The notes below the pieces were generated by a model, which worked only from the letters and a program-made list of their open reading frames with translations, made no database searches and had not been told where the DNA came from. Positions 1-11,320 of a DNA stretch of 64,000 bases are shown piece by piece. Source of the DNA: Ophiura sarsii (lineage: Eukaryota > Echinodermata > Ophiuroidea > Amphilepidida > Ophiuridae); the NCBI GenBank assembly GCA_035610835.1, contig CM069443.1:58235266-58299265 (forward strand). Reading direction: 5' to 3'. The position numbers were made by a program, and so were the translations under genes. Every line of letters begins with the position of its first letter. Positions within the stretch are counted from its first letter, which is position 1.

Positions 1-180
1 ATTTTGTACAAAGCTATAACGTTCCATTGGGTCGGTATTTTTTTACAAAATTAAAGTAGGCCTGCCTAACATTTGGATCACGTCAATATAAACTTGTGTC
101 CGTCTGTTGGCAGGGAGCCGGCACAGTCAAAAATGATAGATTACAGTTCTAGTCAGGTCCCGTTTTAAAAAAATCAAGAA

Positions 181-650
181 AAATACTTCTTGTACAAAAT
201 TGGTAATTGTTTTCATTGTTTATGAGAGTAGACATACTTTTTCATATTTGGTGATGTTTTCACGACAATATCATATTCCACGCCAGATTTACAACATATT
301 TACGAAAAGACTCGTTATCCAAAGTGTTCCAAGTTTGGTGATGGATGTTAATACTACTGTAATTCATAGAACACAACACACTGTATAACTGTTGCAATTT
401 ATACCAAAACATCATGTTTTTTTGTTGAATCGTTGATAAATTAAACGATATTGCACGCAAAGCATTTAAATATATTATAATATAACTCAGTATTGCACAA
501 ATATATTCATAAAAATGGACTATGCACTTTGCCTGGTAAGTTGCTAAAGCACAAACTGTGTAAAGATATAAAATCTGTTTTTCTCTCAGACTTCTCTCAT
601 ATCAGTTCGATTAAAATAACAAGTTTCAAAAAACTTTGGTCAACTCTGAA
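181..650. other. No gene seen; block-A-only sequence
   Basis: AT-rich sequence with short chance open frames only. The paralogous block B lacks most of it. No repeat structure stood out. Confidence 0.4.
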
Positions 651-903
651 TCAAGTATGCACCAAAATAATAGGAATGTCATGTGATGCATTGTACATAC
701 GATTAATTTCATCATCCGAACACGGATATAAATACCAAAATATCTAGCCAAGACTAATCAATTGAATATACTAGTAAGTTTTATGCAACCAATCAGGTTA
801 TCAAACGAGGTGCTTCATTGGTGCAACAGTGGTTTCATCCAGACTTTCACACTATTTGAAGTTGAAGTATTTTGACACTCACGAGTTGCGATAAGACCAG
901 ATA

Positions 904-1905
904 CAGCGTGTCCCAAAAACTGGGTCCAAAACTTCAGAGCTTATAACTGAAAATATGGGAAACATGTTTGGGAATATAAAAGTAAATATATCTGACATTA
1001 TTTGGTAAAATTATAAGACCAATCGAATGTAAGTTTTTAGAAATACAAAGCTTTGCATACAGCGGGGTCAGAACCCATTTTCCGATCTTGCCCATGAACC
1101 GTCCATGCGTTGCATTTGCGCATCGTACTGACGTCATCAAAGTTTTGCCTTTGACTTGATAACAATGACTTACTCATGAAAATATACGTCATAAGGGGGA
1201 TAACAAGTGTAAATATCTATGATTTTTGTTAGAAAAATCAATAAATAACCTTCTGAGACAGTACCATATTTGAAGCAGTCCAGGAACCATTTCTTCGAAA
1301 TTGGAAACCAGCCGTTAAGTCAGTCATCTCATCAAAGGAATTAGAGGAAGGGCTGGATCTTCAGATTTTTTTCAACCAGCCAGTCGGGATCGGGCAGGTA
1401 ACTCACAAAAAAACTTGCCCGAAAGAAATTCCACCAGCCAGTGTAACTCTCACACTTGCACCGTGAGTTTGAAATTGTTTACACACCAGTTGGTTGCCGG
1501 GGTACTTTTTCCCGACACAAAATTTACCCGCTATGGGCATGGTATCAGGGTAACAGTTGCTCTGTTTTTGTATATAATCAACGACAAGGTTACTGCAATA
1601 GGTATTCAAAATGCTGAATATTGATACAAAATACCTATAATTCAACCCTTTTCTACCAAACATAAGATATATATTTCGGAGAATAAACAACATGCACATG
1701 ATGTAGGGAATGCTAAATTGGAAAAACGGGTTCTAACCACGCTCTGTTGACAGCTTTGTATATCAGAAAGTTGCCATTTGATTAGTCTCACATTTTAACC
1801 AATTAAGGTCAGGTATATGTACCTCAAATATGAAACAGCTACGTTTCCAACTGTTTAAGTTACAAGCTCTGCAGATTTTGGACCCAGTTTTTTTGGGACA
1901 CGCTG
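904..1905. mobile_element. Mariner-type non-autonomous transposon, 1.0 kb
   Basis: Terminal inverted repeats begin CAGCGTGTCCCAAAAACTGG on the left and end with the complement (CCAGTTTTTTTGGGACACGCTG) on the right, each flanked by TA. The paralogous locus at about 22975-23000 reads straight from ATAAGACCGGAT into ACGTTGGTACGC without the insertion, which fixes the boundaries. CAG-starting ends with TA duplication are the hallmark of Tc1/mariner. No transposase frame survives, so this is a deletion derivative or MITE. Confidence 0.85.
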
Positions 1906-2073
1906 TATATACGTTGGTACGCTATCTAGGAGGAAAGGATGAAGATGCAAATTAAGCTTCTTTTAAACAATGAGACACTGCATACTAAATGAAATGTCAT
2001 AACTCATTGTATGATATGAATGATGTATCATGTGTATTGCACATCCTACTCATTAAACTATTCATAACCCCCT

Positions 2074-2092
2074 CCCCCCCCCCCCCCCCCCC
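2074..2092. repeat. Poly-C run
   Basis: Uninterrupted C homopolymer followed by a C/A-rich stretch. It is one of seven long C runs in the window and its length is likely unreliable in assembly. Confidence 0.9.
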
Positions 2093-2360
2093 AACACCCC
2101 ACACCCTACATGTAGTAAATCTAAATTTCCCAATATAATGTAAATATGCGGGGGTTATAGTTTCATTATATAATATGTAACTACATGTATATGATTTCTC
2201 TTGATCAGAGGATGATTCCGTTTATGTCGATAAGCATGGTTGAATGCCTTTTATCGGAAAACCCATCGGACGTGTTGGTACATTATTCATTAACCACGTC
2301 ATATGCATAGAAAATATAGCCATTGGGTGCACGAAATTTCCTGACGTGATTCAACACTTA

Positions 2361-2853
2361 AGAATTCACACCACCAAATGGTTTCCCTATGCGTTTACAT
2401 GTAAAATGGTAGTTACAAAAAGCCCATTTTCTCGCTTATAAAGCGACTGGAATTTTCAATTTGACATTTTCCTTAAATTTCATGATATATTTGATCATTT
2501 AATCAAAACAAATATATATGGTATCCCCGAAAGTTCTGAGAAACAAGACCCCAAAGTTGGACAATTGATGTAGCGCCCTCATTTATCAGAAAAAGTTGAG
2601 AAATGTTGCCAGATCATTTACAATCAAAATACATCCAAAAAACCTACAAAATGCATTGAAAATATGTCTTTTTCCACTGTGGTATTAGGTAGTAGTCCTA
2701 AAATCAGGATTAAACTACAACTTTAATCATTTGGGAGCAATAAGTACCATTTCTGATTAATTCTATAATCAATGGGCCACAGGATGAAAGCTAAGAAAAA
2801 GCTTTTGATTGTCGTCTCTACAAGGACTGAAATTATTTACTGGCGTGGAATCT
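2361..2853 (+). repeat. Left 493-bp direct repeat of the TTAA composite
   Basis: Begins AGAATTCACACCACC and ends GGCGTGGAATCT. Its own ends form an imperfect inverted pair (GAATTCACACCA against GATTCCACGCCA), and the right end shares TTCCACGC with the termini of the abundant CACTTTCCACGCGG element. This suggests the repeat was itself a TTAA transposon. Confidence 0.8.
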
Positions 2854-4167
2854 AAAGGGACAATTGTTTTAATTTTTATTGTTTTTACTTTCAATTTCAA
2901 TCCTCATAATGATATAAAAACTATTCTTTTGCAAAAACAATGAGCTACACATGATTTTTTTACCATTTCAAATCAGAGCCAATCTTGGCCTACCCCCTCA
3001 AACATGTACTATCTACTGAAGACAGCAAATTGTCAAAATATAACCTGGGCTTTTTTGGTCACACCAATTAATATTTTAGGACTGAATGTGGAAAGAAGAA
3101 GTAACAGTGTCCATTTTAGTCATTATAATGTTAATTTACATCTTTTCACCTGCTTTTGTAATTTTTACAGCAAAGTGGAGCACTGTGTTAGTTTAGTGTG
3201 AAATACCATGAAATATGATTAGGTTGGATATTTGGCCTGCCCTACATGCAAATTATGCTGAATCACATAAAACCTGATCATGTGAATTGATCTAATCAAT
3301 GTATTTTTTAAACACTTTTTGATCATAGATACTGAAACCCTCTAGACCCCTTAATTTTAACAACTTTTTTTAATTTTATTTTTATACATGGGGGGGGGGG
3401 GCATGATGATTTGATCGGGGGATAATTTATGACTGGAAAATGAATCTATTAGATGTAGCAATTGAAAATATGTCCCCAATTTGCACACATAACACTAATT
3501 TAGGCTAGAATTCAAAGTAAGCTTCAAAATCCAATAGCTAGGCAATGTATCCTTCCCACACTGTTGAATTTTGAAGCTTTATCAATTCAACTAGCCAATA
3601 TTGTATGCCTTGATTCAGCACAAAACTAACCTGAGTCATTAAATAGCTGCTTCAAGGTAGACTGGACCTCCGGTCTCTGGCATAGCCTAGGGATCTAGAC
3701 TAATCTTTTTAAGACTGATTTCAACATAAAAAAGACACCACCTTAATCTTAATTTCACTTTCCACCAACTCTCAGATTGACCTTGTTTGCAAGGCGAGTA
3801 TACTTCAAGGCAGCTATTTATTATAATTTGAGCTTCTAATATGACCGTAATATAGTAGGTGAATGGCATGATGTAGTAAGCTTATCAATGATTTCACTTT
3901 TTTTACACTGTTGCCGATGATGACAAGACTGTCGAATTCGGTGAGCTATTTTTTCATCGAGTAATTTGCCTGTATAATTTGCTTATGAAATCGAATATTT
4001 TGCCCTATCTTACCATTGTTTAGTAGTGGAAATGTCAAATTGAACCCGATCGCAGTGAATTTCAAGCAAATTGAACTTTTGTAGTAGAAGACTCATTCAA
4101 AATATCATCAAAACAGCCGATATTAAGCAGGCGATATCATACCACTCCAGCTAAGACCAGTATCTTC
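2854..4167. other. Interior of the composite insertion; no gene
   Basis: About 1.3 kb of AT-rich sequence with a G run at 3391-3400 and short chance open frames. No reverse transcriptase, integrase or transposase motif is visible in any frame. Confidence 0.6.
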
Positions 4168-4660
4168 AGAATTCACACCACCAAATGGTTTCCCTATGCG
4201 TTTACATGTCAAATGGTAGTTACAAAAAGCCCATTTTCTCGCTTATAAAGCGACTGGAATTTTCAATTTGACATTTTCCTTAAATTTCATGATATATTTG
4301 ATCATTTAATCAAAACAAATATATATGGTATCCCCGAAAGTTCTGAGAAACAAGACCCCAAAGTTGGACAATTGATGTAGCGCCCTCATTTATCAGAAAA
4401 AGTTGAGAAATGTTGCCAGATCATTTACAATCAAAATACATCCAAAAAACGTACAAAATGCATTGAAAATATGTCTTTTTCCACTGTGGTATTAGGTAGT
4501 AGTCCTAAAATCAGGATTAAACTACAACTTTAATCATTTGGGAGCAATAAGTACCATTTCTGATTAATTCTATAATCAATGGGCCACAGGATGAAAGCTA
4601 AGAAAAAGCTTTTGATTGTCGTCTCTACAAGGACTGAAATTATTTACTGGCGTGGAATCT
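4168..4660 (+). repeat. Right 493-bp direct repeat of the TTAA composite
   Basis: Same length as the left copy. Differences noticed are C for A near 4210 (CATGTCAAATGG against CATGTAAAATGG) and G for C near 4450 (AACGTACA against AACCTACA). It joins directly to TTAAGCATCAC of the host flank. Confidence 0.8.
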
Positions 4661-4903
4661 TAAGCATCACTATTTGATATGCATACTACACTTCTAAAGA
4701 AAAAGATTACTATCTGCTGCTTGAGACTATTTCTACTGACAGCTTTCGGGGCTTATAGGAATTCTGATCTCTCGGGGTTTTTCGTTTTTTTAATATGAGC
4801 AGTTTTACTCGTACCGTGCAGGGAATTCGGCGTCTTGATATCGCGGTGTGATATTTAAAGGCACTCTCAGTTCAGTTCATTAGAGACGCACCCTAAATGT
4901 CAA

Positions 4904-5141
4904 CACTTTCCACGCGGTTATAAGTAAGTTACCATACAAACAGATTTTTCAGAAACCTTTTCCAACTTTCAATCTCAAAAATTACTGAACCAATACTAGG
5001 CATGTTTGTACTTCTTTTAATGCTTTCTCATGGTGATTATAATTATAAATTTGGTAATGAAATTCAAAAGTGTTGACGTTTTTTTAACATTTTGTGAAAT
5101 TTTGGATCTGTCGTCTGCAGTCGACTGCCGCGTGGAAAGTG
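4904..5141 (+). mobile_element. TTAA MITE, CACTTTCCACGCGG family, copy 1
   Basis: Complete element with inverted ends CACTTTCCACGCGG and CCGCGTGGAAAGTG, flanked by TCAA on the left and TTAA on the right. The right subterminal palindrome reads GTCGTCTGCAGTCGAC here. Its paralogue in block B is 23726-23963. TTAA duplication is typical of piggyBac-type elements; assignment to that superfamily is inferred. Confidence 0.85.
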
Positions 5142-5684
5142 TTAAACTACGAGGAAACATTTGCGTCCCGATGGTGGCAGGTTCAACCTATCAAATACAA
5201 ATTTACCAAATTCATAACGTTCATACGTAGACCTCTATAATACGTGTTATGTTTTCTAAATAATGATGTGATTGTGAGGTCTTTCATATATACATATGAT
5301 CATATATGATGATTCCTTACATACAGATCAAAATGGTTCAATGACTTTTATATCGGACATACAATACAATATACACTTATCATGCATATAGGAAATATAG
5401 CCATTGGGTGCTTGTCGTGACAAGATTTAACACTTTAAGCATCAATATTTGATATGCATACTACACTTCTAAAGCAAATTACTATCTGCTGCTTGACAGG
5501 TCAGAGACTATTTATACTGACAGCTTTCGGGGTTTATAGGAATTCTACTCTGTCGGTTTCCGAATTTTAATATGAGCAGTTTTTTTACGTATGTCGTGCA
5601 GGGAATTCGGCACCTTGATATCGCGGTGTGATATTTAAAGGCACTCGTAGTTCATTTTATATAGAGATGCGCCCTCAATTTTAA

Positions 5685-5918
5685 CACTTGCCACGCGGCT
5701 AATAATAGTTTTACCATATACAAAACAGATTTTTCTGAAACCTTTCCCAACTGTCAAAGTCTATCTCAAGGATAACCGTGAACCAATACTAGGCATGTGT
5801 GTACTTATTTTAATGCATTTCTTATGACGATTACAAATTTGGTAATAAAATTTAATAATTTTGACATTTTTGAAAAAAAATGTAACATCGTCTGCTGACG
5901 ACTGTCGCGTGGAAAGTG
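5685..5918 (+). mobile_element. TTAA MITE, CACTTTCCACGCGG family, copy 2
   Basis: Complete, TTAA on both sides, left end CACTTGCCACGCGG. The subterminal palindrome is partly deleted (CGTCTGCTGACGAC). Paralogous copy at 24563-24806. Confidence 0.85.
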
Positions 5919-6734
5919 TTAAAGCTTTTTTTGAGTTTTGCAAGATATTGTTGACGTATCTCGCCTTCTTATAGTGCAATATTCACATTATATTGTTTCT
6001 ATACCGTTTGTCCCATTTCGAATGCCTTAGATGCCTGTTTCAAATTTGTATCTGTTTTACTATATTTAAAATGTTCATAATTATGTGAGGATTTTGTAAA
6101 ATGTAGTTGATATTTCTGCATTTACGACTTCTTACTGGAAAAAAAACAGAGATTGACATTTGTTAGAGCATTTAATAATTTCAAGTAATATTTGGAGGGG
6201 AAACGTGTTTCAAATGTGCCTATAATAAGAATTAAATCCTGAAACCGGCCATCATATCTTACCAAATGTCGACACACGATCTAAATGCCTCTCTCAGATC
6301 GAAGGCACAATCGCGAAAGTAGGAAGGATATATATCACGATAAGGCAGTGACTGAGTTGTTGACCTTCAGGGCCTTGACAATTGATACTATAATGTGTCT
6401 CAAGAAAATGATGTTTACAGTCTGAGGCATAGCTATAGTATTGGATCCATCAAATATTTCCCACTGGAACTTTTATGGATGCATGCACACACACCCCACG
6501 ATGATAAAGCCAGTCAAAAATGGCGGCTTAAATAATGTTCAATAGTCAGATGATGCTCAAACATATCATTTATTAAAACAAATATATATTGTTGAGATGT
6601 ACAGGCTGGATTTCTTATAATAAAAGGCGTAAGAATACCTTGAAGGTCTTTTGCATCATCGAAGATTACTGCAAACTTAGCATCAATGTACCTTATTTGT
6701 GAAATAATCCCAAGGTATTTGTTTACCATGTTGT

Positions 6735-6785
6735 GGGTCAAAAGGTCCTTTGACCTATATGGAACTTGACCTTTTGACCTTTTTA
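6735..6785. promoter_or_regulatory. Cluster of AGGTCA/TGACCT half-sites
   Basis: AAAAGGTCC, TTTGACCT, CTTGACCTTTTGACCT lie within 50 bp, resembling nuclear-receptor half-sites. The same cluster recurs at 30385-30440 in block B, so it belongs to a repeated sequence. Function is untested and may be fortuitous. Confidence 0.25.
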
Positions 6786-6840
6786 TAAGGAACAATAATC
6801 TAGATGGTAAAAACATAAATTCTGGTAAAAACTATCATTT

Positions 6841-7190
6841 CTGGTGTCAAGGTTACGTAAACAAGTCAAGACCCAGCCTCTGGATAACAGGATACCAGGG
6901 CTCTCAGATCAACAACCCGTGAAATTTAAACAGGTGTTTTTCACTCGTGCCTTGACCAAAGGAACACGGTAATGATATGTGACATGACAGGTGTGACGGT
7001 TACGTAAACAAGTAATCTCGCTAACCACCCGCGAAATTTTTTATTCGTGCCTTATGGCCTGCATAAAGGAACACGGTAATGATATGCGGCATGACAGGTG
7101 TGATGGAGAAGAGAATACAAGGGCTCTCGCATCAACAACCCGCGAAATGTAAACAGATGATTTTCACTCGTGCCTTGGCCTGCATAGGGT
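6841..7190 (+). repeat. Tandem repeat, 100-165-bp unit (three copies)
   Basis: Successive units carry GGAACACGGTAATGATATG, GACAGGTGTGA, GGTTACGTAAACAAGT, and CCCGCGAAAT, followed by CACTCGTGCCTT. Units differ by presence of a block ending in CAGGGCTCTC. The expanded version of the array is at 28384-29335. Confidence 0.75.
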
Positions 7191-7199
7191 CACGCGTTA

Positions 7200-8110
7200 T
7201 GAACTCGCCTCCCAATAGGGTGGTGCCGTTACATTTTTTAACTTCATGCTGTCTTTTTCCTCAAATATTTTTAAAACCACAAAAGCTATCTCAACAAATC
7301 ATTTTAAAGCCCTAATAACAAGCTATCTGCCTGCCAAATGGCATTGGTATAGCTAACACAGAAAGGGAGATACAGCTGTTTGATGTTTGGAGACCAGGGG
7401 TGGTGCTGGAAGGGGTGCCGCTGGAAGGGGTGCCGCCTGTACAAACTCAATGGTGATAATCCCATGCTTTGTTCTTTTTACAATAACTAGTCATCCCCTA
7501 ATGTTACAAACACAATTTTGGTCCCATTTCAAAGGATATTTAGTAGTCTTTAAGTATGTGGTTCAACAGACTTGTCAACTATTATTAACAACTAATTAAT
7601 TATGGATAAGACAATGATCATCGGCTTTTTTCCTATTCGCTACACAGTCAACATGAATGATCAGCCTCAATTTACCGGATTTATAAAAATGACTATAACA
7701 TATTTTCAACCTATGATAGCAAAAGTATACATTTTTGGAAAGCTTGTAACTAGAGGAATTCAGAAATGCAGTTTATATCAGGCAAGGGTTCATCCTTAAA
7801 CAAATATTTCTGAAAATTCTAAAAAATATATAAAATAAAAATTGGAGATATTCACTAGCCGGTATAATTACCATACCGACGTAGCAACTTTGACAAATAT
7901 ATATCATCTAATGGGTAATTTCATGAGAAAATCAAATATGTAAATAAAATAATGATAGGGGTAGGTATAAAACATATATGGATCTCAACTTAAAAATAAA
8001 AAGACTCTGATATTTTCCGAACATTTCCGATCATACCATTTTGGTTCTTGGTCGTACTATAATTTTAATGGCATATTTGGTTTCCTTATGCAATTTCCCT
8101 TCAGAAAATG
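7200..8110. other. Non-coding duplicated sequence
   Basis: Shared with 29350-29945 starting at GAACTCGCCTCCCAATAGGG. Includes a G/C-rich island near 7390-7440 that repeats GGTGCCGC. No gene is supported. Confidence 0.5.
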
Positions 8111-8229
8111 TATACCTTTACTACCTCAGGGGGGTATACAAGCAAATATAAATGTGTAAAGTTAAAATCATGTTGCGAAAGCCAAAATCCGTGTGTAACG
8201 CGAAAGGAGGCGAGCTTAAAACACATGAC

Positions 8230-8355
8230 CATAGAGAAAAACGGTAATGATATGCGGCATGACAGGTGTGACGGTTACGTAAACAAGTCAAGAGCCAGCC
8301 CCTTGAGAACAAGATACCAGGGTTCTCGCATCAACAACCTGCGAAATTTAAATAA
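8230..8355 (+). repeat. Isolated unit of the GATATGCGGCATGACAGG repeat
   Basis: A single unit of the array seen at 6841-7190 and 28384-29335, ending with CAACCTGCGAAATTTAAA. A matching single unit lies near 30060-30130. Confidence 0.65.
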
Positions 8356-8563
8356 GTGTTTAAACATAATGAGATTCTCAATTGCCTAATTTAAGGTTAT
8401 GGCCTTTACTAAGTGGGAATCATTCTCGACGACAATTCTTATACATACTTCAAATTTATGACAAAACTACCTCTAATCTTCCGTAGATATTGCAATTCAT
8501 TCATAATAATTTCGCCTCAAGTTTCCCGACACTGCTTCGAATGGAATGGAGTTAGTCAGTCAC

Positions 8564-8566
8564 TAA
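8564..8566. other. Empty target site for the 33779-34208 element
   Basis: GTCAGTCACTAAAAGCTC is uninterrupted here. In block B the same sequence carries a 430-bp insertion flanked by a duplicated TAA. Confidence 0.85.
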
Positions 8567-8821
8567 AAGCTCTCTCGACAAAGCCCATTATCATTATTTT
8601 TAAAAAACCTCACAAATTGCAGTATAGTACGAGTATGTACCTGTATTGGTATGGATGAGATTGGACATGAACAGTGACATTTGCATTTCCTATGTTTATA
8701 TAGAATAAACATGTATGGCATGCACTCTTGATGAGGTAAGTGTTGTGTTTATTAGACGGATAGAACGGAATTTCAAGCACATATTTGACTTCCTATGTCA
8801 AGACGTGATTGGAACAATGCT

Positions 8822-8870
8822 ATTAGGCGACGGGGGGAAAACCTGTTGTACGGACCGACCGACCGAATTT
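8822..8870 (+). mobile_element. End fragment of the GGCGATGGGGAAAACCCTG family
   Basis: TTAGGCGACGGGGGGAAAACCTGTTGTACGG matches ends seen at 34485, 48255, 49000 and 49243. CGACCGACCGAC follows. Only one end is clear here. Confidence 0.5.
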
Positions 8871-9297
8871 ATTTTTTAATTGTCAAAATAAACAAAAATG
8901 CTTATTTTAAAATTTGTTTTAACATTTTTGCCAAATTTCGATTCACTTTATATCACCGGTTATATAATTCGCAGTTTAAAAATCTTATTTGGTTAGAGAA
9001 TTATTTTGGTACGAAAGTTACAATAACAGCTATATGTTTTACCAAAATACAGTTCCCTAACTATAAAACTGCACTTTCATATAAAAGCGTAGTGTAATGA
9101 GCTGAATAAAGTGAAGGATGTGACAAACGAACAGAGGTAGGGAAAAGAGAAAAAAGGTTCTCTACAATGATTATTTTTAATTACAGATTGGTATGATCCT
9201 TACTATGAACATTATAGATGTTGTGCACAACATTTAATAAGTAAAAACCTTTTTTGAACAAAATCCACATGAATGGAATGTAAGGAACAGACTTATA

Positions 9298-9502
9298 CAG
9301 TGTGTCCAGCAAATCGAACAATGTTAAGGTATTGCGAGTTATGTGGCCAAATATTGAGGGGCCTCATAAAGGAGTCATTGTTTGGTATTGAAATGATTCT
9401 ACAAAGTTTCTCTCTCTAAATATATTTTCAATTTGGTACTGCGACTTATCTTAAGAGAGATACAAATCTTTAAAATGGTTTCCAAACTTTTGGGACACCC
9501 TG
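9298..9502. mobile_element. Mariner-type MITE, 205 bp
   Basis: Starts CAGTGTGTCC after TA and ends GGGACACCCTG before TA. Immediately to the right the sequence continues as the interior of a CACTTTCCACGCGG element (CAAAACAGATTTTTCAG), so this one probably inserted at a TA inside that element, whose left part is no longer recognisable. Confidence 0.7.
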
Positions 9503-9504
9503 TA

Positions 9505-9712
9505 CAAAACAGATTTTTCAGAAACCTTTCCCAACTTTCAAAATTTATCTCAAGAATTACTAAACCAATACTAGACAATAGACATGTTTGTTCTTTTAAT
9601 GCATTTCTCATGGTGATCCAAAATACGGTGATGAAAGTAAATAATTTAAAAATATTGAAACATTTTGTGAAAGTTTGGGACTCGTATGCAGGCGACTGCC
9701 GCATGGAAAGTG
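9505..9712 (+). mobile_element. TTAA MITE, copy 3, left-truncated
   Basis: Interior and right end of the CACTTTCCACGCGG family (GACTGCCGCATGGAAAGTG). The left terminus is missing, replaced by the mariner-type element at 9298-9502. Confidence 0.75.
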
Positions 9713-9719
9713 CTGATTT

Positions 9720-10520
9720 GTAATTATCATTAGCTGATTAGGGTATCCGGGTTTTTCATTAGTGTCATGCTAAATTTGTCATGCTAAATTTGTACATAGT
9801 ATAGAGCAGAACTAAAGGTGAAAGACAGTATATTTTAAAAAGCTACATGAATTCGAAATAACATTGTTTCCGATCAATGAACTTTTTAACAGAATTTTGT
9901 CAATATAGAGAATTGTTTCGGAGTCAAGAACAAGAAAAAAGCAACCTAATGTAAATTCGATAGGATTTGGAGAGATGAAAATTCCCTATGAGAATGTGAT
10001 CGTACCGCTTACTTTGGCTCTCGACCGAAGAGTTTGACATTTAGTTTGGGTCGTGTAGATTTCTCAAGATATAGAAAATAATAATTCAAATATCTAGGTT
10101 CGCAATCATACTACATGTTACATATTGCTGATAAATCCTTGTTAAAATAAATAGAATAATAAGACGCAATATCGAATGACACATCCCGCTGTGCCGTATC
10201 ATCTAGCATTGCAGACCTCTTCAATTACTCTCCTTACGCTGTTGACATTTCCATTAACTTAAATACTTCTTGTATCAGTGGTGACGGGCCCCACTAAATA
10301 CTAATGGTCGTTTAAGATTTCTCTTTGATGTTAGGGTCCCGGGCGGTAAATGTGTCCGCTCGGTAAGAGTCCAATGTATAGGGTGACTTATTATACACAG
10401 GGTGTCCAAAACGTTAACACTCCGAGCACGATTTTGTAAAGGAAGTGTGCGCTTGGTTTTTTCGGTTTGGTGTGGGATTGAAGGCAAAACAGCGCTTTAG
10501 TTTATTTCATTCAATCGAAT
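9720..10520. other. No gene seen; contains relic of the 47.7-kb unit
   Basis: About 10139-10270 resembles the unit at 47800-47880 and 48870-48950 (TTGACATTTCCATTAACTT). CAGGGTGTCC near 10398 is a lone mariner-type end. The rest is unassigned. Confidence 0.4.
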
Positions 10521-10524
10521 ATAC

Positions 10525-10830
10525 ACTAGCAACCAAGTATTAGGACACTTGGTTGTGGTGTTGAAATCATCCCATATATCAGGTATATTAAATTTGGAGT
10601 GTACTATTTCACTACGAGTTGAACAAATGTGTTGTTGCATCTCTTCTCATTAATAAATTCATGTTTCCTACAACATCTGCTTATTCAATTCCATGGAATT
10701 GAAGAAAACATGTGCCTTGTTCAAATCCCCATACAAATTACCCATTAGAAATAGCTCATGAATAAGTAATCAACCTCATTATAGCCAATGTACTCCTATG
10801 GTTGGTATAGTCTGATTATTTTGACTTCCT
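10525..10830 (+). mobile_element. Dispersed repeat with AAGTATTAGGACACTTGG end
   Basis: An inverted copy lies at 38965-39240, sharing the end motif and interior phrases such as ACAACATCTGCTTATTCAAT. A short end fragment is at 13062-13090. The end motif resembles Tc1-type termini, but the second terminus and the target duplication are unclear. Confidence 0.55.
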
Positions 10831-11320
10831 TTCAAAGGAACCTTCTCAATTGTTTGTCAATGAATTCACTCAAGTAAAACTAATTCCAATATTGTCATTA
10901 GTCTTCAATCTCTCACAGATATTGACACTTGATCTCATTATTTATCTTAAAAATAAAAATTCATAGGTATAGACCTTCCGGAATATAGTCCAATCATCAG
11001 GCGAAAAGATGATGATTGGACAAAATGACCGTATGGGATTGTCAAAATGACCGTATGGGATTGTCCATGAAACTCAGAGCAGCGATATATTCAAAAAAAG
11101 CAGAGGTATAGACCTTCCTCTTCATTTTTTTAAGCTCTACCGTTTACGGTATTGAGCACTTTGTTCAATGGCTAGTCTACCCAGAAACGGTTGTCAATAA
11201 CTATCTTAAAAATAAGATATTTTAAATGGAAATTTAGTTTCTTTTTGACACCTTTACTTTCATATTTTAAATGGAAACCATCCAAGCTCTCTGCACTTTT
11301 CATAGCACACATATGACCTG

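Larger units (their letters stand above)
2358..4663. mobile_element. 2.3-kb TTAA-flanked insertion bounded by 493-bp direct repeats
   Basis: Two copies of a 493-bp sequence in the same orientation (2361-2853 and 4168-4660) bracket about 1.3 kb of non-coding sequence. The outer junctions are TTAA-GAATTC at 2358 and GGAATC-TTAA at 4660. The paralogous locus at 23487-23490 has one TTAA joining the same flanks (CAACAC and GCATCA), so it is the empty site. The two repeats are equal in length and I noticed only two base differences, implying recent insertion. They lack TG...CA ends, a primer-binding site and a polypurine tract, so a standard LTR element is doubtful. A composite made of two copies of a TTAA-specific MITE is an alternative. 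No protein is encoded. Confidence 0.75.
1..8845 (+). repeat. Paralogous block A (direct duplicate of block B)
   Basis: Ordered matches to 22500-34500 can be read by eye: 1-180 with 22501-22665, 650-905 with 22757-22985, 2204-2357 with 23328-23483, 4661-5922 with 23487-24810, 5923-6510 with 27001-27650, 7180-8340 with 29340-30130, and 8366-8845 with 33575-34500. Order and orientation are conserved, so this is an old segmental duplication rather than shared transposons alone. The copies differ chiefly by insertions: 904-1905 and 2358-4663 are present only here, 33779-34208 only in block B. I see no gene in this block. Confidence 0.75.

Noticed and set aside
2361..2853. Standard LTR
   Set aside because: No TG...CA ends, no primer-binding site after the left copy and no polypurine tract before the right; TTAA flanks are atypical.
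6514..6816. 100-codon minus-strand frame
   Set aside because: Located in sequence shared with block B, where the equivalent region has different frames and stops.
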